From positions 1 through 18,564 of the forward strand of contig ONVB01000140.1 of NCBI GenBank assembly GCA_900321145.1: DNA of 18,564 bases, written 5' to 3'. The notes below the pieces were generated by a model. It saw nothing but the letters and a program-made list of their open reading frames with translations. It was not told the DNA's origin and did not search any database. The translations under genes were made by a program, and so were the position numbers. This DNA comes from an uncultured Eubacteriales bacterium. Its GTDB lineage: Bacteria > Bacillota > Clostridia > Lachnospirales > Lachnospiraceae. Positions 1 to 7,508 of this stretch are shown here, piece after piece; the first letter of the stretch is position 1, and every line of letters begins with the position of its first letter.

Positions 1-45
1 AGCATTCGGTCATCTTAAAACAGTTATGGTCAGGATAAAAGGATT

Positions 46-465
46 ATGAAAGAATTATGTACAAAAGCAAAAATAGACAATATAGATGAGGTTTACGGCT
101 TTCTTGACGGAAAGCTTGCGGAGGATGTCCCGGACATCAGCCGAAGGGACGCTTTAAAACTCCATATGGTCATAGACGAGATATTCAATAATATCGTGAG
201 CTATGCCTATGATGACGAAGACGGAAATGTGTGGTTTGGGTTCTCGTATATCCCCGATGCAAAGCAGATAATACTGCAGTTTCAGGATGAGGGAATACCT
301 TATGATCCGACAAAGCAGGCTTCTCCGGACATCACTCTCCCCACGAAGGAGAGAAAACCGGGCGGCCTCGGGCTTGTGATGGTCAGAAAGGTTATGGATA
401 CAGTAAGCTACGAGTATTGCGACGGAAAGAATGTATTGACCATGTCGAAGAATTTGGATGTATAA
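46..465 (+). CDS. RsbW-like serine kinase / HATPase_c_2 anti-sigma-factor-type ATPase
   Basis: A 139-residue cytoplasmic GHKL-fold ATPase of the RsbW/SpoIIAB type. Members of this family bind and inhibit a partner (classically a sigma factor) and phosphorylate a STAS protein on serine. The ATP-binding motifs are all visible: N-box around D44-E45-I-F-N-N49, G1 box at D81 (QDEGIPYDP), and G2 box G106-G-L-G109 followed by a helix (LVMVRKVMD). The length is normal for a stand-alone member. An A-rich AAAAGGA Shine-Dalgarno sits just before the ATG. The first 45 bases of the window hold no complete gene, so the operon probably begins upstream. The likely STAS partner follows after a repeat-filled gap, and a cognate phosphatase lies at 5890-7437. 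The protein is a clear paralogue of the C-terminal domain of the phosphatase at 10798-12972, sharing the order DE(I/V)F-N, YDP, RKPGGLG. The partner it inhibits is unknown. Confidence 0.88.
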   Translation: MKELCTKAKIDNIDEVYGFLDGKLAEDVPDISRRDALKLHMVIDEIFNNIVSYAYDDEDGNVWFGFSYIPDAKQIILQFQDEGIPYDPTKQASPDITLPTKERKPGGLGLVMVRKVMDTVSYEYCDGKNVLTMSKNLDV

Positions 466-466
466 A

Positions 467-616
467 AGATTCTTCGGGCATACGCCCTCAGAATGACACA
501 TAGTCGACAGATTCGGACGTGTCATTGTGAGAACAAGCGACGTGTCATTGTAAGAACAAGCGACGTGTCATCGTGAGAACAAGCGACGTGTCATCCTGAG
601 CGTAAGCGAAGGATCT
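467..616. repeat. Palindromic repeat element with internal 23-bp tandem array
   Basis: This fills the gap between the ATPase and STAS genes. The outer arms are AGATTCTTCG (467-476) and CGAAGGATCT (607-616), inverted repeats with one mismatch. The similarity continues inward: a CTCAGAATGACAC stretch at about 487-499 mirrors GTGTCATCCTGAG at 588-600. Between the arms lie four direct 23-bp copies at 516-538, 539-561, 562-584 and 585-607, each starting GACGTGTCAT and ending AAGC. The fourth copy forms part of the right arm. It resembles the short interspersed palindromes common in Lachnospiraceae intergenic regions. It carries no ORF with coding character. It lies within a same-strand gene series and could act in mRNA processing or partial termination. 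Confidence 0.8.
516..607 (+). repeat. Four tandem 23-bp direct repeats
   Basis: Four head-to-tail copies with an exact 23-base period. Copies 1 to 3 differ from each other by only one or two bases. Copy 4 diverges near its end (CCTGAGCGTAAGC instead of a GTGAGAACAAGC-type end) and matches the usual right arm of the surrounding palindromic element. There is no spacer between copies, so this is a tandem duplication and not a CRISPR array. Confidence 0.85.
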
Positions 617-644
617 TATATTTTAAAACACAGGAGGGAAAAAA

Positions 645-944
645 ATGGACATCAAATCAAAGGTCACAGGAGAAAAAATGGAAGTGGTACTTTCGGGGGT
701 TCTTGATACAAGGACAGCTCCCGAGCTCGAGAAGGAGGTCATGGGACGCATAGGAGAAGTGAATGAAATCGTCTTCGACTTTGCGGAGCTTGAGTATCTT
801 ACCAGTGCGGGACTTCGTATACTTCTTGCTGCACAGCAGGAGATGGAAGACAAGGATGGCACTATGGTATTGCATAATGTGAATGAAGACATCATGGAGG
901 TATTCGATACTACCGGATTTGTAGATGTTCTTACCATTGAGTAG
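645..944 (+). CDS. STAS-domain anti-sigma factor antagonist (RsbV/SpoIIAA-like)
   Basis: A 99-residue single STAS domain of the kind that sequesters an RsbW-like kinase when dephosphorylated and is inactivated when phosphorylated. The diagnostic segment is YLTSAGLRILLAAQ. Ser54 in LTSAG occupies the position phosphorylated in RsbV/SpoIIAA, so the switch residue is intact. Length and the N-terminal beta-strand pattern (KMEVVLSGVLDTRTAPELE) are typical. The start is well supported by an AGGAGGG Shine-Dalgarno at 632-638, six bases before the ATG. This is a much stronger site than that of the upstream ATPase gene, consistent with a need for more antagonist than kinase. Natural partners are the ATPase at 46-465, the fused ATPase domain at 10798-12972, and the two SpoIIE-type phosphatases. 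Confidence 0.92.
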   Translation: MDIKSKVTGEKMEVVLSGVLDTRTAPELEKEVMGRIGEVNEIVFDFAELEYLTSAGLRILLAAQQEMEDKDGTMVLHNVNEDIMEVFDTTGFVDVLTIE

Positions 945-945
945 G

Positions 946-993
946 GATTCTTCGGCTTTTTGCCTTCGGAATTACTCTTTCGGACGAAGGATT
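946..993. repeat. Short palindromic element, second copy of the ATTCTTCG...CGAAGGAT family
   Basis: Starts two bases after the STAS stop codon. The arms GATTCTTCGG (946-955) and CGAAGGATT (985-993) match the outer arms of the 467-616 element, while the interior is different and contains a second small hairpin option (CCTTCG at 963-968 with CGAAGG at 985-990). This is probably a degenerate or minimal form of the same repeat. It is not followed by a T-tract, so it is not a convincing intrinsic terminator. Confidence 0.55.
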
Positions 994-1009
994 TAAAAAG
1001 GACGGAATA

Positions 1010-1918
1010 ATGAAAACTATAGACTTAAACGAAGACAACGCATTCAGCTTCAGGGAAATACTCGATGATGACTGGGCGGAAAACATCAGAAGGCAGGCAT
1101 TTCACGGCCTTATAATACAGGATGATGAGGGAAAAGCGGCTGCAGGTATGATCTGGGAACTGATACAGGAAAAGGAAAGTGCCTTAAGGTCTCAGATCCA
1201 TTGGATAGCCGTGAGAAGCACCGAGGCCGGAACGACTCTTTTTAATGCCTACGACAGGAGAATCGGGAGAACCCGGGCGCAAAGTACGTTTGCCTCCGTA
1301 TACATAAAAAAGAACAGTACGGAATACGAAACACTGATGGCCGCGGGCTTTGCCATGAAGCTCACCGAGGGCAATCACGTGACTGTCAGGCTGTCCGAGC
1401 TTTCTGAGATGCAGATGCTGAAGAGCAAGACACTTTCTGATGATGTGAAGTCTTTAAGAGAAATAGATACGGACGCTTATTATGACATGGTGGCAAAGCT
1501 GTCACAGTCAGGGCGTGCGAGACTTTGCAGGGACATAGAACAGCTTCCAAAAAGCTGGTTCGAGAATGATATATCCTGCTGCTATGAAAAAGACGGAAAG
1601 ATAACGGGAATGATGCTTTTTCACGCTACGCCTTCGGGAAAGCTTGAATTAAAGCTGATGTTTGCCTCGGCAAAAGAAAAGAAGCAGATGGGTGTCATGC
1701 TCGCAATGATGATACGCCACATGTATGTCAATGCCGAGATGATATATTCCATGAAAACAGAGATCATAGTTGACAGACATAATGAGTCGGCTTTGGTTCT
1801 GTCGGAGAAGCTTTTCCCGCGCGGCTTCGGAAGACCGGTGTATGTTGGTGAGCGAAAGGAAAAGCCGGCACCCATAAAGCGGGAATTGACGGATATTGAG
1901 AGGTATCTCCTTATATAA
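1010..1918 (+). CDS. GNAT-like acyltransferase-fold protein, probably tandem
   Basis: A 302-residue soluble protein. The C-terminal half (about residues 145-285) has the strand-helix layout of an N-acetyltransferase fold: a strand with GMMLFHATP, a strand LELKLMFA, a helix rich in Met (QMGVMLAMMIRHMYVNAE), then a strand leading to RHNESALVLSEKLFP, which resembles the usual GNAT ending where the last helix follows an N-x-x-A motif. The N-terminal half (residues 10-130) looks like a weaker repeat of the same fold (AAAGMIWELI, HWIAVRSTEAGTTLFNAYDRRIG, then TEYETLMAAGF). A clear Q/R-x-x-G-x-G/A acetyl-CoA loop is not visible, so catalytic activity is uncertain. GGA-type Shine-Dalgarno (AAAGGACGGAATA) precedes the ATG. 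It lies between the STAS gene and the calpain gene in the same orientation, suggesting a role in that pathway. Its substrate is unknown. Confidence 0.5.
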   Translation: MKTIDLNEDNAFSFREILDDDWAENIRRQAFHGLIIQDDEGKAAAGMIWELIQEKESALRSQIHWIAVRSTEAGTTLFNAYDRRIGRTRAQSTFASVYIKKNSTEYETLMAAGFAMKLTEGNHVTVRLSELSEMQMLKSKTLSDDVKSLREIDTDAYYDMVAKLSQSGRARLCRDIEQLPKSWFENDISCCYEKDGKITGMMLFHATPSGKLELKLMFASAKEKKQMGVMLAMMIRHMYVNAEMIYSMKTEIIVDRHNESALVLSEKLFPRGFGRPVYVGERKEKPAPIKRELTDIERYLLI

Positions 1919-1985
1919 TCATCAGGCATGAGTTGTAGATATGATACCGTGATACGAGCCAAAGGATCTGAATCGGGGAACTTGT

Positions 1986-4900
1986 ATGGAAGATTATGCG
2001 TATGAGCAACAAAAAAAGAGCGGACATATAGAGATATCGCAAAAAAAAACCGAGAAGGAAATCAATCTGAGTCAAAGGCAGTTTGATGTATCGGAGCTGG
2101 ATATTCACCTTCCCCAGTATTCCGATGAAGTCATTGAAAATACCGTTGATGATATATTTAACGATGTTTTGAACGATACCATATGGTACGGTGACAGCTT
2201 TGACATGAAGCAGATCAAGGAGGAGATAAGGAACCTTCGCGCCGTGCTGAGCCTGGGTGACAAGGCGGAACCCGAGGTTTTGCTGAATCAGTATGACCGT
2301 ATGATAGAGCTTACCGGGCAGTACCTTGCACAGAGAGAAGGCAGGAATTCGCGTTATGCCAACCGTCACAGGAAGGTCCGCAGACTTATGGAGATGCTCG
2401 AAGGTGATCGGTATCTGCTGGTAGAAAAGAATAACCGGTTAGAGAAGATTGCGGAGAACAGGCTTCATATCTCAACGGGAGAGCAGCTTCTTGCCGATTC
2501 CGACTTAAAGAATGATGCTCTGAAGCTTTCGAGAAGCCTGTTTGAAACCATGCCCGATAATGAGCAGGATTTTTTGACTAAAAAACAGAGCATTTTGGAT
2601 AACTACAACACTCTGATCGAACGTTTGCGGGGAAAGGCGGATTCGTTCTGCATTTTTTATTCTGCAAAGAAAAAGCGACTTGCCGCAAAAAGGCAGTTAA
2701 AGCAGCTTGAAAAGGAAGTTCAGGTGATCTCTTCGTATACTTTTGAGAAGATGAGGCCCGATCTGAATTATCACACATGGGGAGAGGATTACAGGCATCC
2801 GGTTGTGGAAGTGGATGAAGGCTTTTTTAACAAGAATCCGGAGCTTATGTATTCCGATACGGTAACGGAAGACGGTTATCGGATTTTGACTAATCTGTTA
2901 GACGCACGTGAGCTCTTTACATTTGCCGAGAAAAAAGTCAGCTACGAGGATGTTGAAAGCTATGTGATGCCGGAGATGAAGGGACTTACCATCGAGGGGG
3001 CCATAGAGAAAGCAAAAGAGCTCAATGTGCCGCTTATGTACTCGGATCGCGCCACAGAGCAGCTTGAGACCATACAGCTTATCGACTTTATAATGGGACA
3101 GAAAAAACGGCATGATCAAAGCTTTGAGGTAAAGTGCAGCGTTCAGAATATAGAAAACGTCGATTATCTTGTTATCACGGATGTTGTAGTGCGTGATCAT
3201 GATGCCTGCCTCGGGACGGATTCTCCGGAGGAGATGAACCGAGAGGAAAAAGGGACAAGCAAAAGACAGATATATATCGATTTTGATAAGGTAGACAAGC
3301 AGGAAAGAGAAAAGCTCAGGGACGAATACGGCAGAGAATTCAACGAAACCGGAGAGCAGCTTCTGCTGAACGGTTATGATCATAAGGTGGCTGACAGGAT
3401 AATCGGACTGGACGAAGCAAGGCTTCTCAAATATTTCCGTTCCATCGGTATGGAGGAGGAAAAAGTTGATGCTGTTTCAAAGCGGCTTCGGAAGATGAAG
3501 GAGCTCCTTGAACAGGACAGAGAAAAAGGATTCAGAAAAAAATTCGAGGATATAAAAAAAGAGCCCGAAAAGTATGGCAGCAGAGTGCAGGAGCGTATCA
3601 AAATCGAAATGAGAAATATGCTTGTAAAAGGGAGCAGGCACACTTATATCAATACGTCATTGATACGGGATACGGGAACTAAAACCTCGGGCGATGCGAT
3701 GGCCGTAAACAGCGATGAGAAGGAACATGTCAACTCAATCAAGGTCGTACATAAGAAGTTTGAAAAGCTCAGGGAAATGATCGAAGCCGACAGAAAAGGA
3801 ATCTCGGGCACAGCCTTAAGGAAAGAGACGGAAGAAGTTACGGAAGCTATAGGTAATTACACTAAGCTTATATATGACTGGCAGTATCTTAAAGGAAAAA
3901 AAATACAGAATCATTCAGGCTTTTCATATCTGAAAAAGCATGAACCCGAACGCCTTGAAGAGTTTCAGGGTGAAGATCCCAAAAAGCTGTTCTTTGAGAA
4001 GGAAGGAAATGCAGCGCAGTATTATGAGCGTCTTCGTTCTAAGAGGCTTAAGAAAGCTGTTGAGGTAATAAAACAGAGAATAGATATTCTTCAAAAAAAG
4101 AAAGACAAGGATGATTATGAGACAAAAGAGGCGGAAAGGCTCAACGATTACCTGAAGCTGCTTGACCACGATATGAGAGGGGAACTTGTTTACGACAAGA
4201 AGAAGGCTAAGCGGGTGAAGGATACTCAATTCGATAAACGGTATAAGTTTATTGACGCGCGAGATATAGAGCTTTTCCCCGAAGAACCTATGCTTTCCGA
4301 TGTGATCCAGGGAAATATCGGTAACTGTTACCTGATCGCGGCTTTAGGCAGTGTGGTTGAATCCGATCCGGGCTTTATAAAGAGGCATATGAAGGATAAC
4401 GGTGACGGTACGGTAACCGTAAGGGTTTACCATGGGGATACGATGTCAGAAAAGTATGATCCTATCGAGGTGACGGTTGACAAATCGGTCGCATACAACG
4501 AAAAAGGTAAACCAATCGGCACTCAGGGAGCGCTATGGGTAAAGCTCTACGAGAAGGCGGTGGCTGCAGCAGGTATAAAACAGTCTTCGTTCTCTGCGTA
4601 CAGCCTTGACAGACTTGATAGCGGCAATTTCAAAGAAGCTTTTGCGATAATAACGGGAGAGAAGGGAATGGATCTTTTTTCCGATGAGTATGGTGTCAGA
4701 ACCGACTATAGCAGAATCATGCCGCCTGACTGGAAGTATAAGGATAAAAAGACCAATAAGACAGGGTATACTCAGAAGTTTTATGACAGAGTCGCTTATG
4801 TGAAATCAAGACTTGAAAACCTGCTTACATATAATGTGGCTATAGTTGCGGAAACATATTCCAAGCTGGCGGGGACACCGGGAGAGGGAGTGAACGGTGA

Positions 4901-5177
4901 GGAAGTGAGGCGCGGAATTGCTTCAAATCATGGGTATACGGTCATTGGTATGGAAGAAATAGAAGGAAAGTCCTATGTACGCATCCGAAATCCATGGGGA
5001 TCCGGTGTTGTGGAGACCCTTCAAAATGAACTCACGGGCAAGACATTTATCAAGGAAGGTGACCTCGAGACAGCTCAGGGAAGCTTTCTGATCGATATAA
5101 ATACTTTTGTGGAGCATTTTGTGACTATCACTTTTGTGGGAATGGGCGAAGCACAGAATGAAGAGGAACATAAATGA
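1986..5177 (+). CDS. Large protein with C-terminal calpain-like (C2 family) cysteine protease domain
   Basis: A 1063-residue soluble protein with no signal peptide or membrane segment. The catalytic domain spans roughly residues 755-1050. The calpain oxyanion Gln and nucleophile appear in QGNIGNCYLIAALGS (Q775, C781), the catalytic His in SNHGYTVIGM (H982), and the catalytic Asn in IRNPWGSG (N1002), so the complete triad is present. The remaining 750 residues are not a known calpain arrangement. Residues 60-240 are charged, helical and coiled-coil-like. Residues about 250-490 resemble a degenerate kinase-like module (see findings). Residues 490-740 are again Lys/Glu-rich helices. The long charged arm may bind a target or hold the protease inactive. 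The stop overlaps the next start (ATGA at 5174-5177), implying translational coupling. It sits between partner-switching genes, so activity may be controlled through that circuit; this is inference. Calcium dependence cannot be judged. The protease call is strong; substrate and role are unknown. Confidence 0.85.
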   Translation: MEDYAYEQQKKSGHIEISQKKTEKEINLSQRQFDVSELDIHLPQYSDEVIENTVDDIFNDVLNDTIWYGDSFDMKQIKEEIRNLRAVLSLGDKAEPEVLLNQYDRMIELTGQYLAQREGRNSRYANRHRKVRRLMEMLEGDRYLLVEKNNRLEKIAENRLHISTGEQLLADSDLKNDALKLSRSLFETMPDNEQDFLTKKQSILDNYNTLIERLRGKADSFCIFYSAKKKRLAAKRQLKQLEKEVQVISSYTFEKMRPDLNYHTWGEDYRHPVVEVDEGFFNKNPELMYSDTVTEDGYRILTNLLDARELFTFAEKKVSYEDVESYVMPEMKGLTIEGAIEKAKELNVPLMYSDRATEQLETIQLIDFIMGQKKRHDQSFEVKCSVQNIENVDYLVITDVVVRDHDACLGTDSPEEMNREEKGTSKRQIYIDFDKVDKQEREKLRDEYGREFNETGEQLLLNGYDHKVADRIIGLDEARLLKYFRSIGMEEEKVDAVSKRLRKMKELLEQDREKGFRKKFEDIKKEPEKYGSRVQERIKIEMRNMLVKGSRHTYINTSLIRDTGTKTSGDAMAVNSDEKEHVNSIKVVHKKFEKLREMIEADRKGISGTALRKETEEVTEAIGNYTKLIYDWQYLKGKKIQNHSGFSYLKKHEPERLEEFQGEDPKKLFFEKEGNAAQYYERLRSKRLKKAVEVIKQRIDILQKKKDKDDYETKEAERLNDYLKLLDHDMRGELVYDKKKAKRVKDTQFDKRYKFIDARDIELFPEEPMLSDVIQGNIGNCYLIAALGSVVESDPGFIKRHMKDNGDGTVTVRVYHGDTMSEKYDPIEVTVDKSVAYNEKGKPIGTQGALWVKLYEKAVAAAGIKQSSFSAYSLDRLDSGNFKEAFAIITGEKGMDLFSDEYGVRTDYSRIMPPDWKYKDKKTNKTGYTQKFYDRVAYVKSRLENLLTYNVAIVAETYSKLAGTPGEGVNGEEVRRGIASNHGYTVIGMEEIEGKSYVRIRNPWGSGVVETLQNELTGKTFIKEGDLETAQGSFLIDINTFVEHFVTITFVGMGEAQNEEEHK

Positions 5178-5815
5178 AAGAGACAGATGAAGAGATAGTA
5201 TTTTTAAGAGAAGTGCTGTGGCCTTCTTTGATCCGCACATGCAGCGTCTTTGAAGAAGGCGTAAGAGTGATGCCGTCGGCCGATGCTTACGGCGCACCCG
5301 GTGTGCTCCTTCTGTGGGGCGAAGAAAGCCTGTTGATATCCTGCGCACCATGGACGGACAATACCGAGCTTTTAAGGTATTCGGTTCAGGAACCCGGAAA
5401 GTGGAGATGGGAATTCCCTGCCTATGATCTTCCGGAGAAGCTCCCTTTCTTCGGGAGACTTCCAATCTTATATGACAGGATACGCTTCGGTGAGCCGACA
5501 CCGGAGGATGACACTCGCTCCGAAGCCGAGAAGATACTCCCAAGGGTTTATGCCATAACCAGACTTCCGGCATTTGGGGAGGTTCTTTCGGAATTGGGCA
5601 TGGAAACCGTACGCAGTACGGACGAGGATGGTACTTCCTGTCTTGTGGCTGTTGAGGGCGATGTCTTTATCAGGTTTTCTTACGAGGACAGCATACCCGA
5701 GCTTGAGCTTACGGTGCTCCGTATACGCACGGATGAGGTGGATCTGCGCATACCGGAATACGGAAATATCCGTGGGATTGAGGAATACAGAAAGCTTTTG
5801 GGAGAACTGTTTTGA
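5174..5815 (+). CDS. Unrecognised 213-residue protein coupled to the calpain gene
   Basis: I do not recognise this family. It is an acidic, soluble protein of 213 residues without signal peptide or membrane segments. The N-terminal part has strands and Trp residues (LLLWGEESLLISCAPW, KWRWEFPAYDLP). The C-terminal part alternates beta-strands and acidic turns (LVAVEGDVFIRFSYED, LELTVLRIRTDEVDLRIPEY) and ends in a short helix. The gene starts inside the stop of the calpain gene (ATGA overlap), so the two are probably made in fixed ratio. Such coupling is typical of a dedicated binding partner, for example an inhibitor, chaperone or substrate adaptor, but the sequence does not show which. There is no nucleotide-binding or catalytic motif I can point to. 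Confidence 0.75.
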   Translation: MKETDEEIVFLREVLWPSLIRTCSVFEEGVRVMPSADAYGAPGVLLLWGEESLLISCAPWTDNTELLRYSVQEPGKWRWEFPAYDLPEKLPFFGRLPILYDRIRFGEPTPEDDTRSEAEKILPRVYAITRLPAFGEVLSELGMETVRSTDEDGTSCLVAVEGDVFIRFSYEDSIPELELTVLRIRTDEVDLRIPEYGNIRGIEEYRKLLGELF

Positions 5816-5889
5816 TGATCGTCAGCGGATGAGTCTGATAAATACAGTGAATCTGAAAAGCTGATATATAGAGGTTATTGCTTAAAAAT

Positions 5890-7437
5890 ATGAGTAACAG
5901 ACAGAATGAAAAAAAGAAAAAGATAACGGCTACGCTCACCATAGCCTTTAATGTGATCCTGCTGGTAGTCGCTTTGGCAGAATTGCATATCAGGGATGTG
6001 GACAGTCTTGAGTCGATCAGAGCCATGAACGCCGGCATGGATTTTATCGCCATGTTGATCGGCCTTATAATCCTTATATGCTGCTATATCGATATGCAGC
6101 GCGGAGGGGTGGACTACAGGTTCTTCCGCTACCTCGTTGAGGTGACATATATCGGCCTTTTCACTGACTTAAGTGCGTGGATGATGAAGGATCAACCTGA
6201 GTTTTGGCTGTTAAACCGTATCGATAATTCCATTTTCTTCCTGGTTATGCCTTTTACCGTATTCTTCTATTGGCATTATACAACTCAGATCATAGGAAAG
6301 GAGGATTCCTGGATCGGACGGTTCGAGTTTTGGCTCAGGGTTGGCCTCGTATTGGAAGTCGTACTGTGTGTGATCAACTTCTGGATGGGCTTTTTCTTTA
6401 CCGTCGATCATAACGGGTCATATAAGAGGGGAGAGCTTTTTCCGTTCTTCATGCTGTTTATCGTACTGGCGGGAACTGCCGAGATCATACTGGTGATCAG
6501 GCATCGAAAGCAGCTTAAAATGAGGCAGATCATCGCATTTGCGGTATATGTCGGCACGCCTTTTCCGGTCATACTCATATCTATATTTGTATATGGATTG
6601 TCACTTAACTATATAGTCTGTATGCTCGATACTCTGCTTATGTACTGCATTCTCAATGTGGAACAGGGCAGAGAGAAGATGGTAGTTGAAAAGGAGCTTG
6701 CCACGGCTAAATCCATACAGGCCGGCGTGCTGCCACATCATTTTCCGCTGTTTCCGGAGCGAAATGAATTCGATATCTTTGCGTCCATGGATCCGGCCAA
6801 GGAGGTGGGCGGAGACTTCTATGATGTATTTATGATAGATGACGATCACCTCGCGCTTGTCATAGCGGATGTATCCGGCAAGGGCATCCCGGCATCGCTC
6901 TTCATGCTTATCGCAAAGACTCTTATCAAGAACGGTGCACAGATGGGAGGAACACCTGCAGAGATTTTAACTTATGTAAATCAGCAGCTTCTCGACGGAA
7001 ATGAAGCGAAGATGTTCGTCACTGTATGGCTTGGTATACTGACCATATCCACGGGACATGTGATCGAGGTGAACGCCGGTCACGAGAAGCCTGTTATATA
7101 TACAAGCGGCGGGCGGTTTGAGCTGCTGAGGAGAAAGCACGGCTTCGTGTGCGGTGCGAGAAAGAAGATCACCTATACGGATGATGAGTTTGACTTAAGT
7201 CCGGGTGACATGCTCTTTGTCTACACGGACGGTGTACCGGAGGCAACAAACGGAAACGGCAAAAGATACGGCGAGGAGCGCATGATGGAAGCGCTGAACA
7301 AGAATATCGGATCCACACCCGAACAGCTCCTTAAAAAGATGCACGAGGATGTGGATTCCTTTGTAAAGTCCGCCGAGCAGTTCGATGATCTTACGATGCT
7401 TGCGCTCACGTATTACGGAGAGGCGAACAGGAAATAA
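5890..7437 (+). CDS. Membrane-anchored SpoIIE/PP2C-family serine phosphatase
   Basis: About 515 residues. The first 255 form seven or eight hydrophobic segments (for example around residues 9-30, 45-65, 105-125, 180-200), a multi-pass membrane sensor region. A linker helix (EKELATAKSIQAGVLP) then leads into a SpoIIE-type PP2C domain. Metal-ligand motifs are intact: GGDFYD (D309), IADVSGKG (D327), VYTDGVPEATN (D447) and QFDDLTML (D499-D500). Such enzymes dephosphorylate STAS proteins to release RsbW-type kinases from their other partner, so the STAS protein at 645-944 is the obvious substrate. The start is ambiguous: ATG at 5890 lies 15 bases after a GAGG motif, while an in-frame TTG at 5878 lies only three bases after it; I chose the ATG. 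The catalytic domain is closely similar to that of the protein at 10798-12972. The gene ends just before a hairpin at 7451-7481. Confidence 0.9.
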   Translation: MSNRQNEKKKKITATLTIAFNVILLVVALAELHIRDVDSLESIRAMNAGMDFIAMLIGLIILICCYIDMQRGGVDYRFFRYLVEVTYIGLFTDLSAWMMKDQPEFWLLNRIDNSIFFLVMPFTVFFYWHYTTQIIGKEDSWIGRFEFWLRVGLVLEVVLCVINFWMGFFFTVDHNGSYKRGELFPFFMLFIVLAGTAEIILVIRHRKQLKMRQIIAFAVYVGTPFPVILISIFVYGLSLNYIVCMLDTLLMYCILNVEQGREKMVVEKELATAKSIQAGVLPHHFPLFPERNEFDIFASMDPAKEVGGDFYDVFMIDDDHLALVIADVSGKGIPASLFMLIAKTLIKNGAQMGGTPAEILTYVNQQLLDGNEAKMFVTVWLGILTISTGHVIEVNAGHEKPVIYTSGGRFELLRRKHGFVCGARKKITYTDDEFDLSPGDMLFVYTDGVPEATNGNGKRYGEERMMEALNKNIGSTPEQLLKKMHEDVDSFVKSAEQFDDLTMLALTYYGEANRK

Positions 7438-7450
7438 AGATGCGTTATGA

Positions 7451-7495
7451 TTGGAACCGATCCGATCCCGGATCGTGCCAATATATATTCTTTTT
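7451..7495 (+). terminator. Probable intrinsic terminator or attenuator between phosphatase and permease
   Basis: A stem of TTGG (7451-7454) plus CGATCCG (7458-7464) pairs with CGGATCG (7469-7475) plus CCAA (7478-7481), with a four-base loop and a small internal loop. A T-rich run (TTCTTTTT, 7488-7495) follows after a short A/T gap. It starts 14 bases after the phosphatase stop and ends just before the permease Shine-Dalgarno, so it could end the signalling operon or attenuate read-through into the permease gene. The gap between stem and T-run is longer than ideal. Confidence 0.5.
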
Positions 7496-7508
7496 CAGGA
7501 GGAGAGAG

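Noticed and set aside
516..607. Repeated 23-bp units as a CRISPR array
   Set aside because: The copies are directly adjacent with no unique spacers, and no cas genes are present; this is a tandem duplication.
4923..5573. 216-residue minus-strand open frame opposite the calpain and orphan genes
   Set aside because: It overlaps two well-supported coupled genes, has no ribosome site and no recognisable domain.
7440..7508. In-frame upstream ATG extending the permease by 23 residues
   Set aside because: The ATG at 7509 has a strong AGGAGGAGAG site and begins with family-typical sequence; the extension covers a hairpin and has no coding look.
7440..7508. Purine riboswitch before the permease
   Set aside because: The gap is too short and lacks the three-way junction and conserved loop sequences of the purine aptamer.
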